Source: Clostridiales bacterium
GTDB lineage: Bacteria; Bacillota; Clostridia; Lachnospirales; Lachnospiraceae
Reading direction: 5' to 3'
Assembly: GCA_019424245.1 (NCBI GenBank)
Contig: JAHYZV010000010.1
Coordinates: 1 to 62,047 of the forward strand
DNA length: 62,047 nt
The notes under the pieces were generated by a model, which was given only the letters and a program-made list of their open reading frames with translations, was not told the origin of the DNA and searched no databases. Made by a program: the position numbers and the translations under genes. Within the stretch, counting starts at the first letter, position 1, and each line of letters opens with the position of its first letter. This document shows, in pieces, positions 17,871 to 26,500 of the stretch.

Positions 17871-17998
17871 TATGATGTAAGTGTGATACTCACATCATAA
17901 AATAAAACAAGCATACTAAGTGATTAGTATAAAAACTTTCCAATATTATAGTAACAACAAACAGGAGATATGCGGGATGACTGCATATCTTCTGTTTG
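17871..17998 (+). terminator. Two hairpins after uidA
   Basis: First, ATGATGT(A)AGT pairs with ACT(C)ACATCAT around GTGAT at about 17872-17898, followed by an A-rich stretch. Second, CAAACAGGAGATATGC pairs with GCATATCTTCTGTTTG (17958-17998). T tracts are poor, so termination is likely but not textbook. Confidence 0.55.
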
Positions 17999-18190
17999 TA
18001 TATATAATGAATATATAAGATGTATATAATGAGCAATAGTAATAATTGTAATTAAGGCAATTATTATGTTAAAATGATGTAATCTTCCCAATATGGGGCT
18101 GTCGCTTTAACGATTGAAAATCGTGATATGCTCCCTTCTAGGTAGACAAGTGAAATAATAAAAACTTGTCACTTAGGAGGGAGCATTGTC

Positions 18191-18490
18191 ATGACCAAAG
18201 GAAGAAAAACCACTTTTGAAGAACGGGTTGAAATAGTACAGTATTGTATCGCACATGATCGTAATTATGCCCAAACAGCAGAACAATACCAGGTGTCCTA
18301 TCAACAGGCTCGTAATTATATAGTCAAATATGAAGCTGGTGGAGTGGAAGCTTTAAGAGATAACCGTGGCAAACGAAAACGTCCCGATGCAATGAGTGAA
18401 TTAGAAAAGCTGCGTGCTGAAGTTAAAATTTTAAAAACAGAGAAATTCCTAAAAGTGAGCAAAAGAATAGGCTTATTGCTGACGAGATAG
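18191..18490 (+). CDS. IS3-family transposase OrfA
   Basis: 99 residues with an N-terminal helix-turn-helix (FEERVEIVQYCIAHDRNYAQ, then YQVSYQQARNYIVKYEAGG) and a C-terminal leucine-zipper-like stretch (SELEKLRAEVKILKTEKF). It binds the IS ends and can repress or be fused to OrfB. The frame contains T TTA AAA at 18430-18436, aligned for -1 slippage; the -1 frame is the orfB frame, so an OrfAB fusion would be made here. GGAGG precedes the ATG by about 10 nt. Confidence 0.9.
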   Translation: MTKGRKTTFEERVEIVQYCIAHDRNYAQTAEQYQVSYQQARNYIVKYEAGGVEALRDNRGKRKRPDAMSELEKLRAEVKILKTEKFLKVSKRIGLLLTR

Positions 18491-19065
18491 AAAAGATTCA
18501 TACAGACTCACCGGATAAAGGCTATCGAAGAATCAGAGATGATTTGGAACGATATCATGGTATTGATGTAAACGATAAACGTGTACTACGCATTTGCCGT
18601 AAACTTAATATAAAATCAACTGTCAAGTATTCTAACAACGGATGCACAAGACAGGCTGCAAACCCTCAGTATATAGCTGAAAACATACTTAATCGGGAGT
18701 TCACTGCCAAAGCACCAAATGAAAAATGGCTCACTGATGTGACAGAATTCCATTATTATATTGGAATGGAAAAGCATAAAGTTTATCTAAGTGCAATACT
18801 GGATCTATATGATAGACGGATTGTTTCGTATGTTATTCGTGATAAGAACAACAATGCTTTGGTGTTTGATACGGTAGACAATGCTTTACTTAGAAATCCT
18901 GGTGCACAGCCACTGTTTCACAGTGACAGGGGATTCCAATATACGAACAGGACATTTCATACAAAACTTGTAAATGCTGGAATAACACAAAGCATGTCGC
19001 GAGTTGCTAAATGTATCGACAATGGACCAATGGAAAAACATGAAATTTACTTGCAAGCTGCATAA
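18427..19065 (+). pseudogene. IS3-family transposase OrfB, internally deleted
   Basis: The frame is open from 18427 and would be entered by -1 frameshifting at 18430-18436. It shows the HTH-21-like region (IHTDSPDKGYRRIRDDLERY) and rve catalytic core: first Asp in WLTDVTEF, second Asp in HSDRGFQYT, and a Glu in DNGPMEK at the DD35E distance. The usual ~60 residues after that Glu (the FF..LK.E region and the Tyr/Arg-rich tail) are missing. The text jumps from IDNGPME straight to a typical extreme C-terminus KHEIYLQAA. Recombination between two ..PME.. coding sites would explain this. The copy is probably inactive. Confidence 0.8.
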
Positions 19066-19190
19066 AAACTGCCAGCAGATAAATTTCTGCTGGCAGGAAA
19101 AATTTATATTATTTCACTTGTCTACCTAGAAGGGAGCATATTACATTCTTAGTGCGACAGCCCCTTTGTGGTAATAGGGTAATTAATAAT

Positions 19191-21125
19191 TTATATTTCA
19201 CATGCTACATCATATGCTGATTTAATAGCATGCTCAATATTACTTGGACGTTCTCCAGCACAATCACCAATATAGTGAAGTGGAAGAGGACAATCAGAAA
19301 GCTCTGGAAGGTTCTTTCTTGCACCAACAGCCATTACAACAAAGTCTGAAGCAATTTCTTCTGTTGATGTATTGTCGTCTATTGTTTTTTCAACAACTAC
19401 AGAATTATCTTTGATTTCTGATAATTTTGCAGATGTTACTATTTGAACATTATAATGCTCTAATTCCCTCATTAGAGTAGGTAAAATAGTGTTACTTTCT
19501 TCTTTTGCAATCTGGTCCATCATTTCAATAATTGTAACCTTACATCCGCGTGAAGCCAGATATTCAGCGGTTTCAACACCTACAAGACCACCACCGATTA
19601 CAGAAACATTACCGAATACGATTTCTTTCTTGGCAAGCACATCCCATGCACTTGTAACAGTTGGAAGATCTTTGCCAGGAACAGGGATTATTGCATTGTT
19701 TGCACCTGTTGCCACAATTACTTCATCGAATGAATTATAATCCTGTGATGTGAATTCCTGACCAAGTCTGAAAGTAACATCTAATTCAGGAAGTACATTT
19801 GTATAATAATTAATGCTTCTCATCATTTCTTCTTTTCTTGGAGGTACACTAGCAATAAGTAACTGACCACCAATCTGAAGTGATTTCTCAAATATAGTTA
19901 CATGATGTCCTCTTAATGCGGAAACACGTGCAGCTTCAAGTCCAGCAATACCAGCACCAATAATTGCTATATTCTTTGTTGATGCTGCAGGAGTAATCTG
20001 ACGAGATCCTTCGTAACCATTTTCAGCATTAAGTACACAACTTAAGAAAGCACGATTCTGAATATTATCTGTACATCCTTTATTACACATCATACATGTT
20101 CTGACATTACAGCAATGTCCATCTGCACATTTGTTTGCAAAGTCAGGGTCTGTGAGAAGAGAACGACCTAATCCAATGATATCAGCAGAACCATTTGCAA
20201 TAACTGCTTCAGCAGCTTCTGGTGTAACGATACGGCCTACTACAGATACAGGAATAGATACAAACTCTTTGATTTTTTTAGAATAAGAAACCATAAATCC
20301 GTATGGCTGTGTTCCCATGGCAGGGATTGTATCACCCATATTTCCAGTATGGTTAGCCTGTGCAACATGTAATGTGTCAACACCGCAAGCTTCTAATTCT
20401 TTAGCAAAAATGCAAGCTTCATCAAGTGGAAGACCACCTTTTCCTCTAAAACTATTTTCTCCAAGAGGAGTAACTATAGGAAGCTTGTAGTCGATAACCA
20501 TGTCAGGTACGATTGTTTTTAATCTTTTTACAAGTGTTAATGCAAAACGTGTACGATTAGCCAGGTCACCGCCATATTCATCAGTTCTATGATTTAAAAT
20601 AGGAGAGCAAAGAGAACCAACAAGACGGTCTCCATGTACTTCAATACAATCAACACCAGCTTCGTGTGCTAAGATAGCACAGTTTTCCATATGCTTTATT
20701 ATTTCATCAAGTTCTTCTGCAGTAACTTCATTTACAAAGTGCTGCATATCATGGTGAAGTTTAGCTCTTGCTTCCTGCATTTTGCCATGATGAAACAAAT
20801 CGTTTAAAGCTTTAACATTGTAGTCAGGATGGAATAACTGAATTCCAAGTTTTGCGCCATTTTCATGACATGCGTCAGCAAGTCTTTTGAAGCTTTGAAC
20901 CTGCTCAGGTGAATAAAGCTTTGGTGTAGGAGAGAATGTTGGAAGTGGTGCAACATCTCCAATTACTATATATCCGACACCGCCTTTTGCGAGACGCTCG
21001 TAAAAACGAAAACTTTGTTCTCCAATTGAACCATCTTTTTCCTCATATCCTGTTGTAAGTGGTGGGAACATAATACGGTTTTTAAACTCAATATTTCCAA
21101 CTTTTATAGACTCTAATAATTTCAT
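19191..21125 (-). CDS. Fe-S flavoenzyme ene-reductase of the OYE/2,4-dienoyl-CoA reductase family
   Basis: 644 residues. Residues 1-340 form an Old Yellow Enzyme FMN barrel (KNRIMFPPLTT, HPDYNVKALND, GVDCIEVHGDRLVGSLCSP). A [4Fe-4S] motif C-x2-C-x3-C-x11-C follows (CMMCNKGC, then FLSC), then an FAD domain (IAIIGAGIAGLEAAR) with an inserted NAD(P) domain (VSVIGGGLVGVETAEYL). Family members reduce activated C=C bonds: dienoyl-CoA reductase, 2-enoate reductase, BaiCD/BaiH, daidzein reductase. It is last in an operon with a cinnamoyl-esterase-like hydrolase and a GPH carrier, so a plant phenolic or conjugated enoate substrate is plausible but inferred. AGGAAG precedes the ATG. Starts 29 nt after the esterase gene. 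Confidence 0.85.
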   Translation of the reverse strand: MKLLESIKVGNIEFKNRIMFPPLTTGYEEKDGSIGEQSFRFYERLAKGGVGYIVIGDVAPLPTFSPTPKLYSPEQVQSFKRLADACHENGAKLGIQLFHPDYNVKALNDLFHHGKMQEARAKLHHDMQHFVNEVTAEELDEIIKHMENCAILAHEAGVDCIEVHGDRLVGSLCSPILNHRTDEYGGDLANRTRFALTLVKRLKTIVPDMVIDYKLPIVTPLGENSFRGKGGLPLDEACIFAKELEACGVDTLHVAQANHTGNMGDTIPAMGTQPYGFMVSYSKKIKEFVSIPVSVVGRIVTPEAAEAVIANGSADIIGLGRSLLTDPDFANKCADGHCCNVRTCMMCNKGCTDNIQNRAFLSCVLNAENGYEGSRQITPAASTKNIAIIGAGIAGLEAARVSALRGHHVTIFEKSLQIGGQLLIASVPPRKEEMMRSINYYTNVLPELDVTFRLGQEFTSQDYNSFDEVIVATGANNAIIPVPGKDLPTVTSAWDVLAKKEIVFGNVSVIGGGLVGVETAEYLASRGCKVTIIEMMDQIAKEESNTILPTLMRELEHYNVQIVTSAKLSEIKDNSVVVEKTIDDNTSTEEIASDFVVMAVGARKNLPELSDCPLPLHYIGDCAGERPSNIEHAIKSAYDVACEI

Positions 21126-21154
21126 TGTTCATACTTCCTTTCAAATTGAATATA

Positions 21155-21907
21155 CTATTTAAGTGGTGTTAAAAACTCTAACATTAATTTGTCTAATTCT
21201 GCTCTTGCAAAAGCACTGGCAAAATTGTGATTAGCGCCTTCAATTGTTTTATAATTGCATTTTCCATTGTAAAGTGACTCATATCTATGGCATGTTGCAT
21301 CATCTACCAAATCATCTGCAGTTCCTCTTATAAGGAGGACTGGTCCGTTGTATCCTTCTGCTGACGAGAATGGCTCATAATTAAATAAATCATAATTAAA
21401 AGATGTTGGGAAAGTGAGTCCTTCAATATCGGCCTTGGTGATCCCCTTAGCTTCCATGGCTTCAGCACGATCCTTACATCCAAACCACATTCCAGCACCT
21501 GGACACATAAGCATGAGAGCATAAGGATTAACAATAGGAGCGGCAGTAGCAGCTGCGTATCCTCCCATACTCTGACCAGATAAGATAATCTTATCTGGAT
21601 TGGCAAAATCTTGTGTTTTAGTCCAGTTTATAATATCCTCGATATCGTGTAGGATACCTGTAAAGGTCATGTCCTCGAATTCACCATCACTTTCACCATT
21701 TCCGTATAAATCAAAACGGACACTGGCAAATCCATGTTCAGCTAATAATCTGGCTGTGTGCGTATAAATACTTTTGTAACCGCTTTTATTCCCTGTAAAG
21801 CCATGTACATTTACAATAGCAGGAAATCTTGTGCCATCTTCTGGAATGTTAACTATTCCGCGTAAGATGTGTCCATCACGGTTTGTGATTTCTACTTGTT
21901 TTGTCAT
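21155..21907 (-). CDS. Alpha/beta hydrolase, cinnamoyl-ester-hydrolase-like
   Basis: 250 residues of one alpha/beta-hydrolase domain. The oxyanion-hole region is VNVHGFTGNK, the nucleophile Ser is in SGQSMGGYAA (near 110), the acid Asp is in RGTADDLVDD (near 200) and the base His in EGANHNF (near 228). The layout and length fit the intracellular cinnamoyl/feruloyl esterases of gut Firmicutes, which cut chlorogenate and feruloyl sugars. No signal peptide, so it would act after uptake by the upstream GPH carrier. I start at the ATG at 21907, 9 nt after GAGG; a TTG 15 nt upstream overlaps that site. A generic acyl esterase or peptidase remains possible. Confidence 0.75.
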   Translation of the reverse strand: MTKQVEITNRDGHILRGIVNIPEDGTRFPAIVNVHGFTGNKSGYKSIYTHTARLLAEHGFASVRFDLYGNGESDGEFEDMTFTGILHDIEDIINWTKTQDFANPDKIILSGQSMGGYAAATAAPIVNPYALMLMCPGAGMWFGCKDRAEAMEAKGITKADIEGLTFPTSFNYDLFNYEPFSSAEGYNGPVLLIRGTADDLVDDATCHRYESLYNGKCNYKTIEGANHNFASAFARAELDKLMLEFLTPLK

Positions 21908-21931
21908 TTTAAAATACCTCAATTTCTAATT

Positions 21932-23311
21932 TTATTCTGCAGTAGTAGCATTTCGCTTGTCAGCTAAATCCTGTAACATTTCAGCTGTTTTCTCTTTTGT
22001 AAGAGGGTAGATAAATTTTAATACCAGAACAGCTAATAAATATCCTACAACATATAAACCTGTATATGTTTTCCAAAGATGTCCTGAGAATGCTTCATTC
22101 TGGACAGCTTCATTAACCTGGAATCCAGCAATTGCAAGTGCAAAACTACTCATACTTCCTGATACAGCATTAGCAAGTTTACGGAAGAATGTATATGCCG
22201 AATATACAATTCCTTCATTACGTTTTCCTGTCTGAAGTTCTTGATAATCAATTGCATCATTTACAAGTGCCCAAACTAATACTTGGAAACCACTTACTCC
22301 AAGATAGCAGATTCCGTTGATGATAATAAAGTGCATAGGATTTTCAAGTGGGAAGAAGAATAAAATAGCATAAACAACAACTGAGAAAGTTGCACTGTAC
22401 ATAATCCATTCTTTCTTTCCAAATTTCTTAGCAACAAATTTTGTGCCTACGAATGCAATAAGTGACCAGAGTACACTTAACATACCTGAAACTGCCATGA
22501 TGGCAACATTTCCAAAATAATCGCGGAATAAATAAGTATTTAATCCGTTAACCATACCTGCTCCAACAATACCAATAAAGCTTGATAACATAACTCCGAG
22601 TAATGCTTTGTTTTTAGTAATATCTTTAATTACCTGGAAGTAGTTAAACTTTTCTTTTTTCTCAACAACTGGCTCTGTAATAATACGCTCTTTACACCAA
22701 TGAGATGTAAACATAAGACAGATTAATCCAATAACTGCACAGATTGCTGACATAATAAGGAAATGGCTAGGTACTGGCTGGTTATCTTTATATAAGAATA
22801 ATGGTCCAGCAATAACGATAACTGTCATAAAAATTGTACCGCCAAGACTTCTGAAACGAGAAAGGTCAGTACGTTGGTTAACATCATCAGTCATTACACT
22901 TGAAAGACTACCAAATGGAACGTTGACACATGTGTACATAATTTCGTAAACAATATATGTAATAAACATATAAGCAATACGTGCACCATAAGCGAAATTG
23001 CTTACGTTAACAAATCCTAATATACAGAGTACTGCAGTTGGAAAAGCAAAGAATTTAATCCAAGGAATAAATTTTCCTTTTCCTTTGTTTTTGTGGCTAT
23101 CAACAAGTGCACCAATTAAAGGGTCATTTATAGCATCCCAAAACTTTGTAACAAGCATAAGGATTCCTACGTGTACTGGATTAACTTTTAATACCAGTGT
23201 ATAAAAAATAGCAAGATACATGGCACGGAACTGCTCAGTACAGCAACATCCCAAATCGCCAAGAGTGTAACCAATTTTGTCCTTCATGGAAAAAGGTCTT
23301 GTTTCTTTCAT
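21932..23311 (-). CDS. GPH family symporter (second copy)
   Basis: 459 residues, about 12 TM segments, with the GPH hallmarks MKDKIGYTLGDLGCC, KFWDAINDPLIGALVDSHKN and KFIPWIK. GGAGG lies about 10 nt upstream of the ATG. First gene of the operon symporter-esterase-ene-reductase and divergent from the AraC gene at 23483. Companion enzymes act on esters and C=C bonds rather than glycosidic bonds, so the cargo is likely a sugar- or sugar-acid-linked phenolic ester. That is inference from context. It shares the family with, but is clearly diverged from, the carrier at 14558. Confidence 0.9.
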   Translation of the reverse strand: MKETRPFSMKDKIGYTLGDLGCCCTEQFRAMYLAIFYTLVLKVNPVHVGILMLVTKFWDAINDPLIGALVDSHKNKGKGKFIPWIKFFAFPTAVLCILGFVNVSNFAYGARIAYMFITYIVYEIMYTCVNVPFGSLSSVMTDDVNQRTDLSRFRSLGGTIFMTVIVIAGPLFLYKDNQPVPSHFLIMSAICAVIGLICLMFTSHWCKERIITEPVVEKKEKFNYFQVIKDITKNKALLGVMLSSFIGIVGAGMVNGLNTYLFRDYFGNVAIMAVSGMLSVLWSLIAFVGTKFVAKKFGKKEWIMYSATFSVVVYAILFFFPLENPMHFIIINGICYLGVSGFQVLVWALVNDAIDYQELQTGKRNEGIVYSAYTFFRKLANAVSGSMSSFALAIAGFQVNEAVQNEAFSGHLWKTYTGLYVVGYLLAVLVLKFIYPLTKEKTAEMLQDLADKRNATTAE

Positions 23312-23482
23312 GATAATTTACCTCCAAACATTTATATTGTTTTAGTAGCTACAATCTTATTATATTGGGGTTATGCTGATATCCATATACAAATATTGCT
23401 TGCAAACTACGAAAAATTGATATATTGTATATTTTGACGAAATTAACAAAAAATACAATAGGAAAGTGTACAAAATAGACAT

Positions 23483-24325
23483 ATGAAAAATCAAGGCTAC
23501 AAAATGGAATATTTGAAAATATTGGATAGTACCCAGCGAAGCTTTGGGCAAAAGAAGAGCTATACAATTGTATTTATAGCTGGTGGGATAGGGTATATGC
23601 ACCAGGAGGACGATAATATTGTATGTACTATGGAGGATTTGATATTTATTAAGCCAGGTAATAAAGTAAAGCTTGAATATCGTAAAAATAAGTATCCTCT
23701 TGAAGTTTATGTTCTTTATATAGGTGGAGAACTTTTAAGGAAATTGTCAGATGAAGAAACAAGACTTGATGAAGCGTTTGATTTTGTTCCGTATCAAGTT
23801 AAGATTGTTCATTCTGAGATTGAATCGGCTATGCTTATAAAGAATATATCAAAAAAGCTCTATTCGATGAATAATGAGCCGCCTAAATTTGCCCACTCAT
23901 TATACGAGAAAAGCCTATTAACTATGATTCTTGTACTTGCACTTCGCTCATCTGTTCAGGATGATGTACAGATCAAGACGAATAAGAAAAAACACGTTGT
24001 AATGGATGATATTTTTATTTATATCAGAGAACATTTGACAGAAGATATCTCGTTGGAGCGCTTGGAAAATGAATTTTATATAAGCCGTTATCATATAGTA
24101 AGAGAGTTTAAAAAATTGACAGGTGAGACACCTCATTCATACATTGTAAAGAGCAAACTTGATTTATGCCGCCATTATATAGAGCAGGGGAAAAGTATTC
24201 ATGAGGTATATGAGCTTGGTGGATTTGGAGGGTATAATCATTTTTTTAGAGCATTTAAGAAAGAATATGGTGTTACTCCAATGCAATATTACAAAGATTT
24301 AAAGATTGACAGGAATGAAAAGTAA
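23483..24325 (+). CDS. AraC family transcriptional regulator
   Basis: 280 residues: an N-terminal cupin-like sensor (about 10-150) and a C-terminal AraC DNA-binding domain with two HTHs (ISLERLENEFYISRYHIVRE and IHEVYELGGFGGYNHFFRAF, then VTPMQYYKDL). It diverges from the GPH symporter operon across ~170 bp, so it most likely activates that operon when it binds the imported compound. The ATG at 23483 has no close ribosome site. The ATG at 23504, with AAGG 7 nt upstream, is an alternative start that removes 7 residues. Confidence 0.85.
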   Translation: MKNQGYKMEYLKILDSTQRSFGQKKSYTIVFIAGGIGYMHQEDDNIVCTMEDLIFIKPGNKVKLEYRKNKYPLEVYVLYIGGELLRKLSDEETRLDEAFDFVPYQVKIVHSEIESAMLIKNISKKLYSMNNEPPKFAHSLYEKSLLTMILVLALRSSVQDDVQIKTNKKKHVVMDDIFIYIREHLTEDISLERLENEFYISRYHIVREFKKLTGETPHSYIVKSKLDLCRHYIEQGKSIHEVYELGGFGGYNHFFRAFKKEYGVTPMQYYKDLKIDRNEK

Positions 24326-24355
24326 TGATTGTGTTTGTAGAATAAAGCAAATAAT

Positions 24356-24394
24356 GGGCTGTCGCTTTAACGATTTCTTAGTGTGAACTGCCCC
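24356..24394. repeat. 39-bp remnant matching the outer ends of the IS at 18095
   Basis: GGGCTGTCGCTTTAACGATT (24356-24375) equals the left end of the IS region. It runs directly into TCTTAGTGTGAACTGCCCC, a diverged copy of its right end (TCTTAGTGCGACAGCCCC). The 1-kb interior is absent. It is either an empty small palindromic repeat or an internal deletion product. Confidence 0.8.
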
Positions 24395-24427
24395 ATGAGG
24401 GTTTAGACCTTTTGACCATGGTATCAT
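24394..24427 (+). repeat. 34-bp inverted repeat, left member
   Basis: CATGAGGGTTTAGACCTTTT (24394-24413), continuing to 24427. It is the reverse complement, with 2 mismatches in 34, of 25344-25377. The pair encloses the aldose epimerase-like gene. Confidence 0.85.
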
Positions 24428-24469
24428 AAGATAGTATTTTGATTAAAATATAGTGAGAGGTAACAGAGT

Positions 24470-25333
24470 ATGCAGTATAAACTTTATAATGACGATTTTG
24501 ATATAATAATTGATTCAAAAGGATGTGAGATAATATCTGTAGTAAGAAAGCAGGATTCAAAGCAGTATATATGGAACGGCAATCCGGATGCATGGAAAAG
24601 ACATACACCAGTTCTTTTTCCACTTGTAGGAAGATATAAGAATGATACTTCTGTATATAAAGGAAAAGAGTATCATATGACACAGCATGGCTTTGCAAGA
24701 GATTCTGAATTCACATTGGTTCATAAGGAAGATAATGTGATAATAATGAGTCTTACATCAAGTGAAGCAACAAAGCAAAAGTATCCTTTTGATTTTGAAC
24801 TGATGATAACTCATAGACTTAGTGGAAATAATATAAGCACAATATGGGAAGTAAAGAATACTGGTGATGATGTTATGTATTTTAGTATAGGTGGACATCC
24901 GGCATTTGTATGTGGTGATAATGCTATAGGAGCACAGTTAAGGTTTGGCACTGATAATGATAATGTGGCTTACAAGCTGTTATCAGAGGATGGACTTCTT
25001 ATGCCAGAGGAACATTATCTCACGCTTGTAAACAACAATGTTACAATCACAAAGGAGTTTTTTGATAAAGATGCTCTTATTGTTGAAAACAGTGGGATTA
25101 AGAAAGTAAGCTTAAGTAAGGATTGTGAACCAGTTGTAGAAGTTATGTTTAATGCTCCTGTTTTCGGACTATGGTCAGCAGCAGGAAAAGGAGTACCTTT
25201 CGTGTGTATAGAACCATGGTACGGAAGAACAGATGCCATAGATTCAGACGGCAGTCTTGATGCCAGAGAATGGGGCAACGAGCTGGCAGGAGGTGAAACA
25301 TTTACAGGGGGATATAGATGTAAGTTTCTATAA
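24470..25333 (+). CDS. Aldose 1-epimerase family protein (LacX-like)
   Basis: 287 residues with a galactose-mutarotase-like beta-sandwich. It should interconvert alpha and beta anomers of a sugar or sugar phosphate in the cytosol. Visible landmarks: LFPLVGRYKND, the His in MTQHGFARDSEF (near 77), FSIGGHPAFVCG (second His) and CIEPWYGRTDA holding the catalytic Glu. The length and HGFAR form fit the LacX branch. AGAGG is about 10 nt before the ATG. It stands alone between two copies of a 34-bp inverted repeat and next to an IS remnant, so it may have moved or been flanked by insertions. Confidence 0.85.
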   Translation: MQYKLYNDDFDIIIDSKGCEIISVVRKQDSKQYIWNGNPDAWKRHTPVLFPLVGRYKNDTSVYKGKEYHMTQHGFARDSEFTLVHKEDNVIIMSLTSSEATKQKYPFDFELMITHRLSGNNISTIWEVKNTGDDVMYFSIGGHPAFVCGDNAIGAQLRFGTDNDNVAYKLLSEDGLLMPEEHYLTLVNNNVTITKEFFDKDALIVENSGIKKVSLSKDCEPVVEVMFNAPVFGLWSAAGKGVPFVCIEPWYGRTDAIDSDGSLDAREWGNELAGGETFTGGYRCKFL

Positions 25334-25343
25334 TGTATATTTA

Positions 25344-25377
25344 ATGATACCAGGGTCAAAAGGTCTAAACCCACATG
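25344..25377 (-). repeat. 34-bp inverted repeat, right member
   Basis: ATGATACCAGGGTCAAAAGG (25344-25363), continuing to 25377; inverted match to 24394-24427. The ATGAT..GGGTCAAAA core also occurs near 53150 and, inverted, at 14118-14135. Confidence 0.85.
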
Positions 25378-25404
25378 AGCTTGCCAAATAGTTATAATAA
25401 GCAA

Positions 25405-26325
25405 TCAATCCCCAATCTGCCGTCCAGTTCCATCCATATGGAAGTTCTCACGGATGATAAGCTGTGATACTGGAACAATCTCATATCCTTGTTCTTCAAG
25501 GCTTGTGAGTACTGTATCAAGGGCTTCGGCAGTGAATTTCGCACCATTATGCATAAGAATTATAGAACCGTTACCAAGAGCTTTATGTCTGGTGACGGTT
25601 TTTATTATGCTGTCAACGCCGTAGTCTTTCCAGTCAAGGGAGTCTACATCCCACTGCACAGGATAGTGGTTACAGCCGTATACGGTGTTGATAAGCAGTG
25701 AATTATAGTCACCATAAGGTGGTCTGAATAGAAAGCAGTCATATCCTGTAAGTTCTTTGATTTTATTATCAACTGCGGTTATTTCTTCTTTCTGTTCAGA
25801 GGCATTCAGTTTGCTCATTTCCTTATGATTCTCGCTATGATTGCCGAGGTCGTGACCTCTGTTATATATTTCTTTAACCATATCAGGATATGTAGAAACC
25901 CAGCCGCCTGTCATAAAAAATGTTGTCTTGACATTGTGCTTATCAAGAATATCAAGCAGCTTTATCGTATCATCAGCACCCCAGGCGGCATCGAATGATA
26001 TAGATATCTTTTTTTCATCAGTCTGTATACAGTATATAGGAAGTGCTTTCTTGCCAGCGACACAGTTTCCTTTGATAGAACCCCCATTAATACCATCCGA
26101 ACCAGAGTTATAACTAGAATTAGAACCAGAATCCGAACCAGAATCCGAGTAAACAGCTTTTTTAGAACTGGCAGCAGTGTCTTTAGGGTTAAAGCTTGCG
26201 TAGATAAAAAAAGCAAAGGCAAGCATGAGAAGTATGGAAGATAAGAGTACAGACAGCTTAAGGTGAGTTATATTTTTAATATTGCTGACAGCATTGCTGC
26301 TGTTTTTGCGATTGATTATATTCAT
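25405..26325 (-). CDS. Polysaccharide deacetylase (NodB/CE4 family), membrane anchored
   Basis: 306 residues. A single hydrophobic segment (about 23-43) anchors the protein, followed by a Ser/Gly/Asp-rich linker (60-85) and a NodB domain outside the membrane (105-295). The five CE4 motifs are visible: FDAAWGADD, HSENH with the metal-binding His pair, RPPYGDYN, VDSLDWKD and ILMHNG. Likely removes N-acetyl groups from peptidoglycan or another glycan, as PdaA/PdaB-type sporulation and cell-wall enzymes do. GGAG is 7 nt before the ATG at 26325. Transcribed alone, divergent from glnA. Substrate not deducible. Confidence 0.9.
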   Translation of the reverse strand: MNIINRKNSSNAVSNIKNITHLKLSVLLSSILLMLAFAFFIYASFNPKDTAASSKKAVYSDSGSDSGSNSSYNSGSDGINGGSIKGNCVAGKKALPIYCIQTDEKKISISFDAAWGADDTIKLLDILDKHNVKTTFFMTGGWVSTYPDMVKEIYNRGHDLGNHSENHKEMSKLNASEQKEEITAVDNKIKELTGYDCFLFRPPYGDYNSLLINTVYGCNHYPVQWDVDSLDWKDYGVDSIIKTVTRHKALGNGSIILMHNGAKFTAEALDTVLTSLEEQGYEIVPVSQLIIRENFHMDGTGRQIGD

Positions 26326-26500
26326 AAGGTTTCTCCGTTATATAAAATGACATATATAATTGGTATAATATATGCACATATAATGGATAATAATTACTTA
26401 ATAATATTAGTTTTTTTAGAAAGTATGTATACAAGTAAATGTATTCTGTAGTATATTTATATTAGTATGTGTGTGTACAGCAGGAAAGGATGGTTACTAT

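Larger units (their letters stand above)
18095..19164 (+). mobile_element. IS3-family insertion sequence with damaged transposase
   Basis: About 1070 bp. The outer inverted repeat GGGGCTGTCGC (18095-18105) pairs with GCGACAGCCCC (19154-19164). Inside it is an exact 34-bp inverted repeat, 18126-18159 against 19108-19141 (ATATGCTCCCTTCTAGGTAG onward). It carries orfA and an overlapping orfB. No flanking target duplication is obvious. The outer repeat also occurs without the IS at 24356-24394, so the true IS ends may be the inner 34-bp repeats, with the IS sitting inside a small older palindrome. Confidence 0.9.

Noticed and set aside
26326..26500. ANTAR-type twin-hexaloop leader or GlnR box before glnA
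   Set aside because: The leader is AT rich and I could find neither two six-base-loop hairpins nor a convincing GlnR palindrome.
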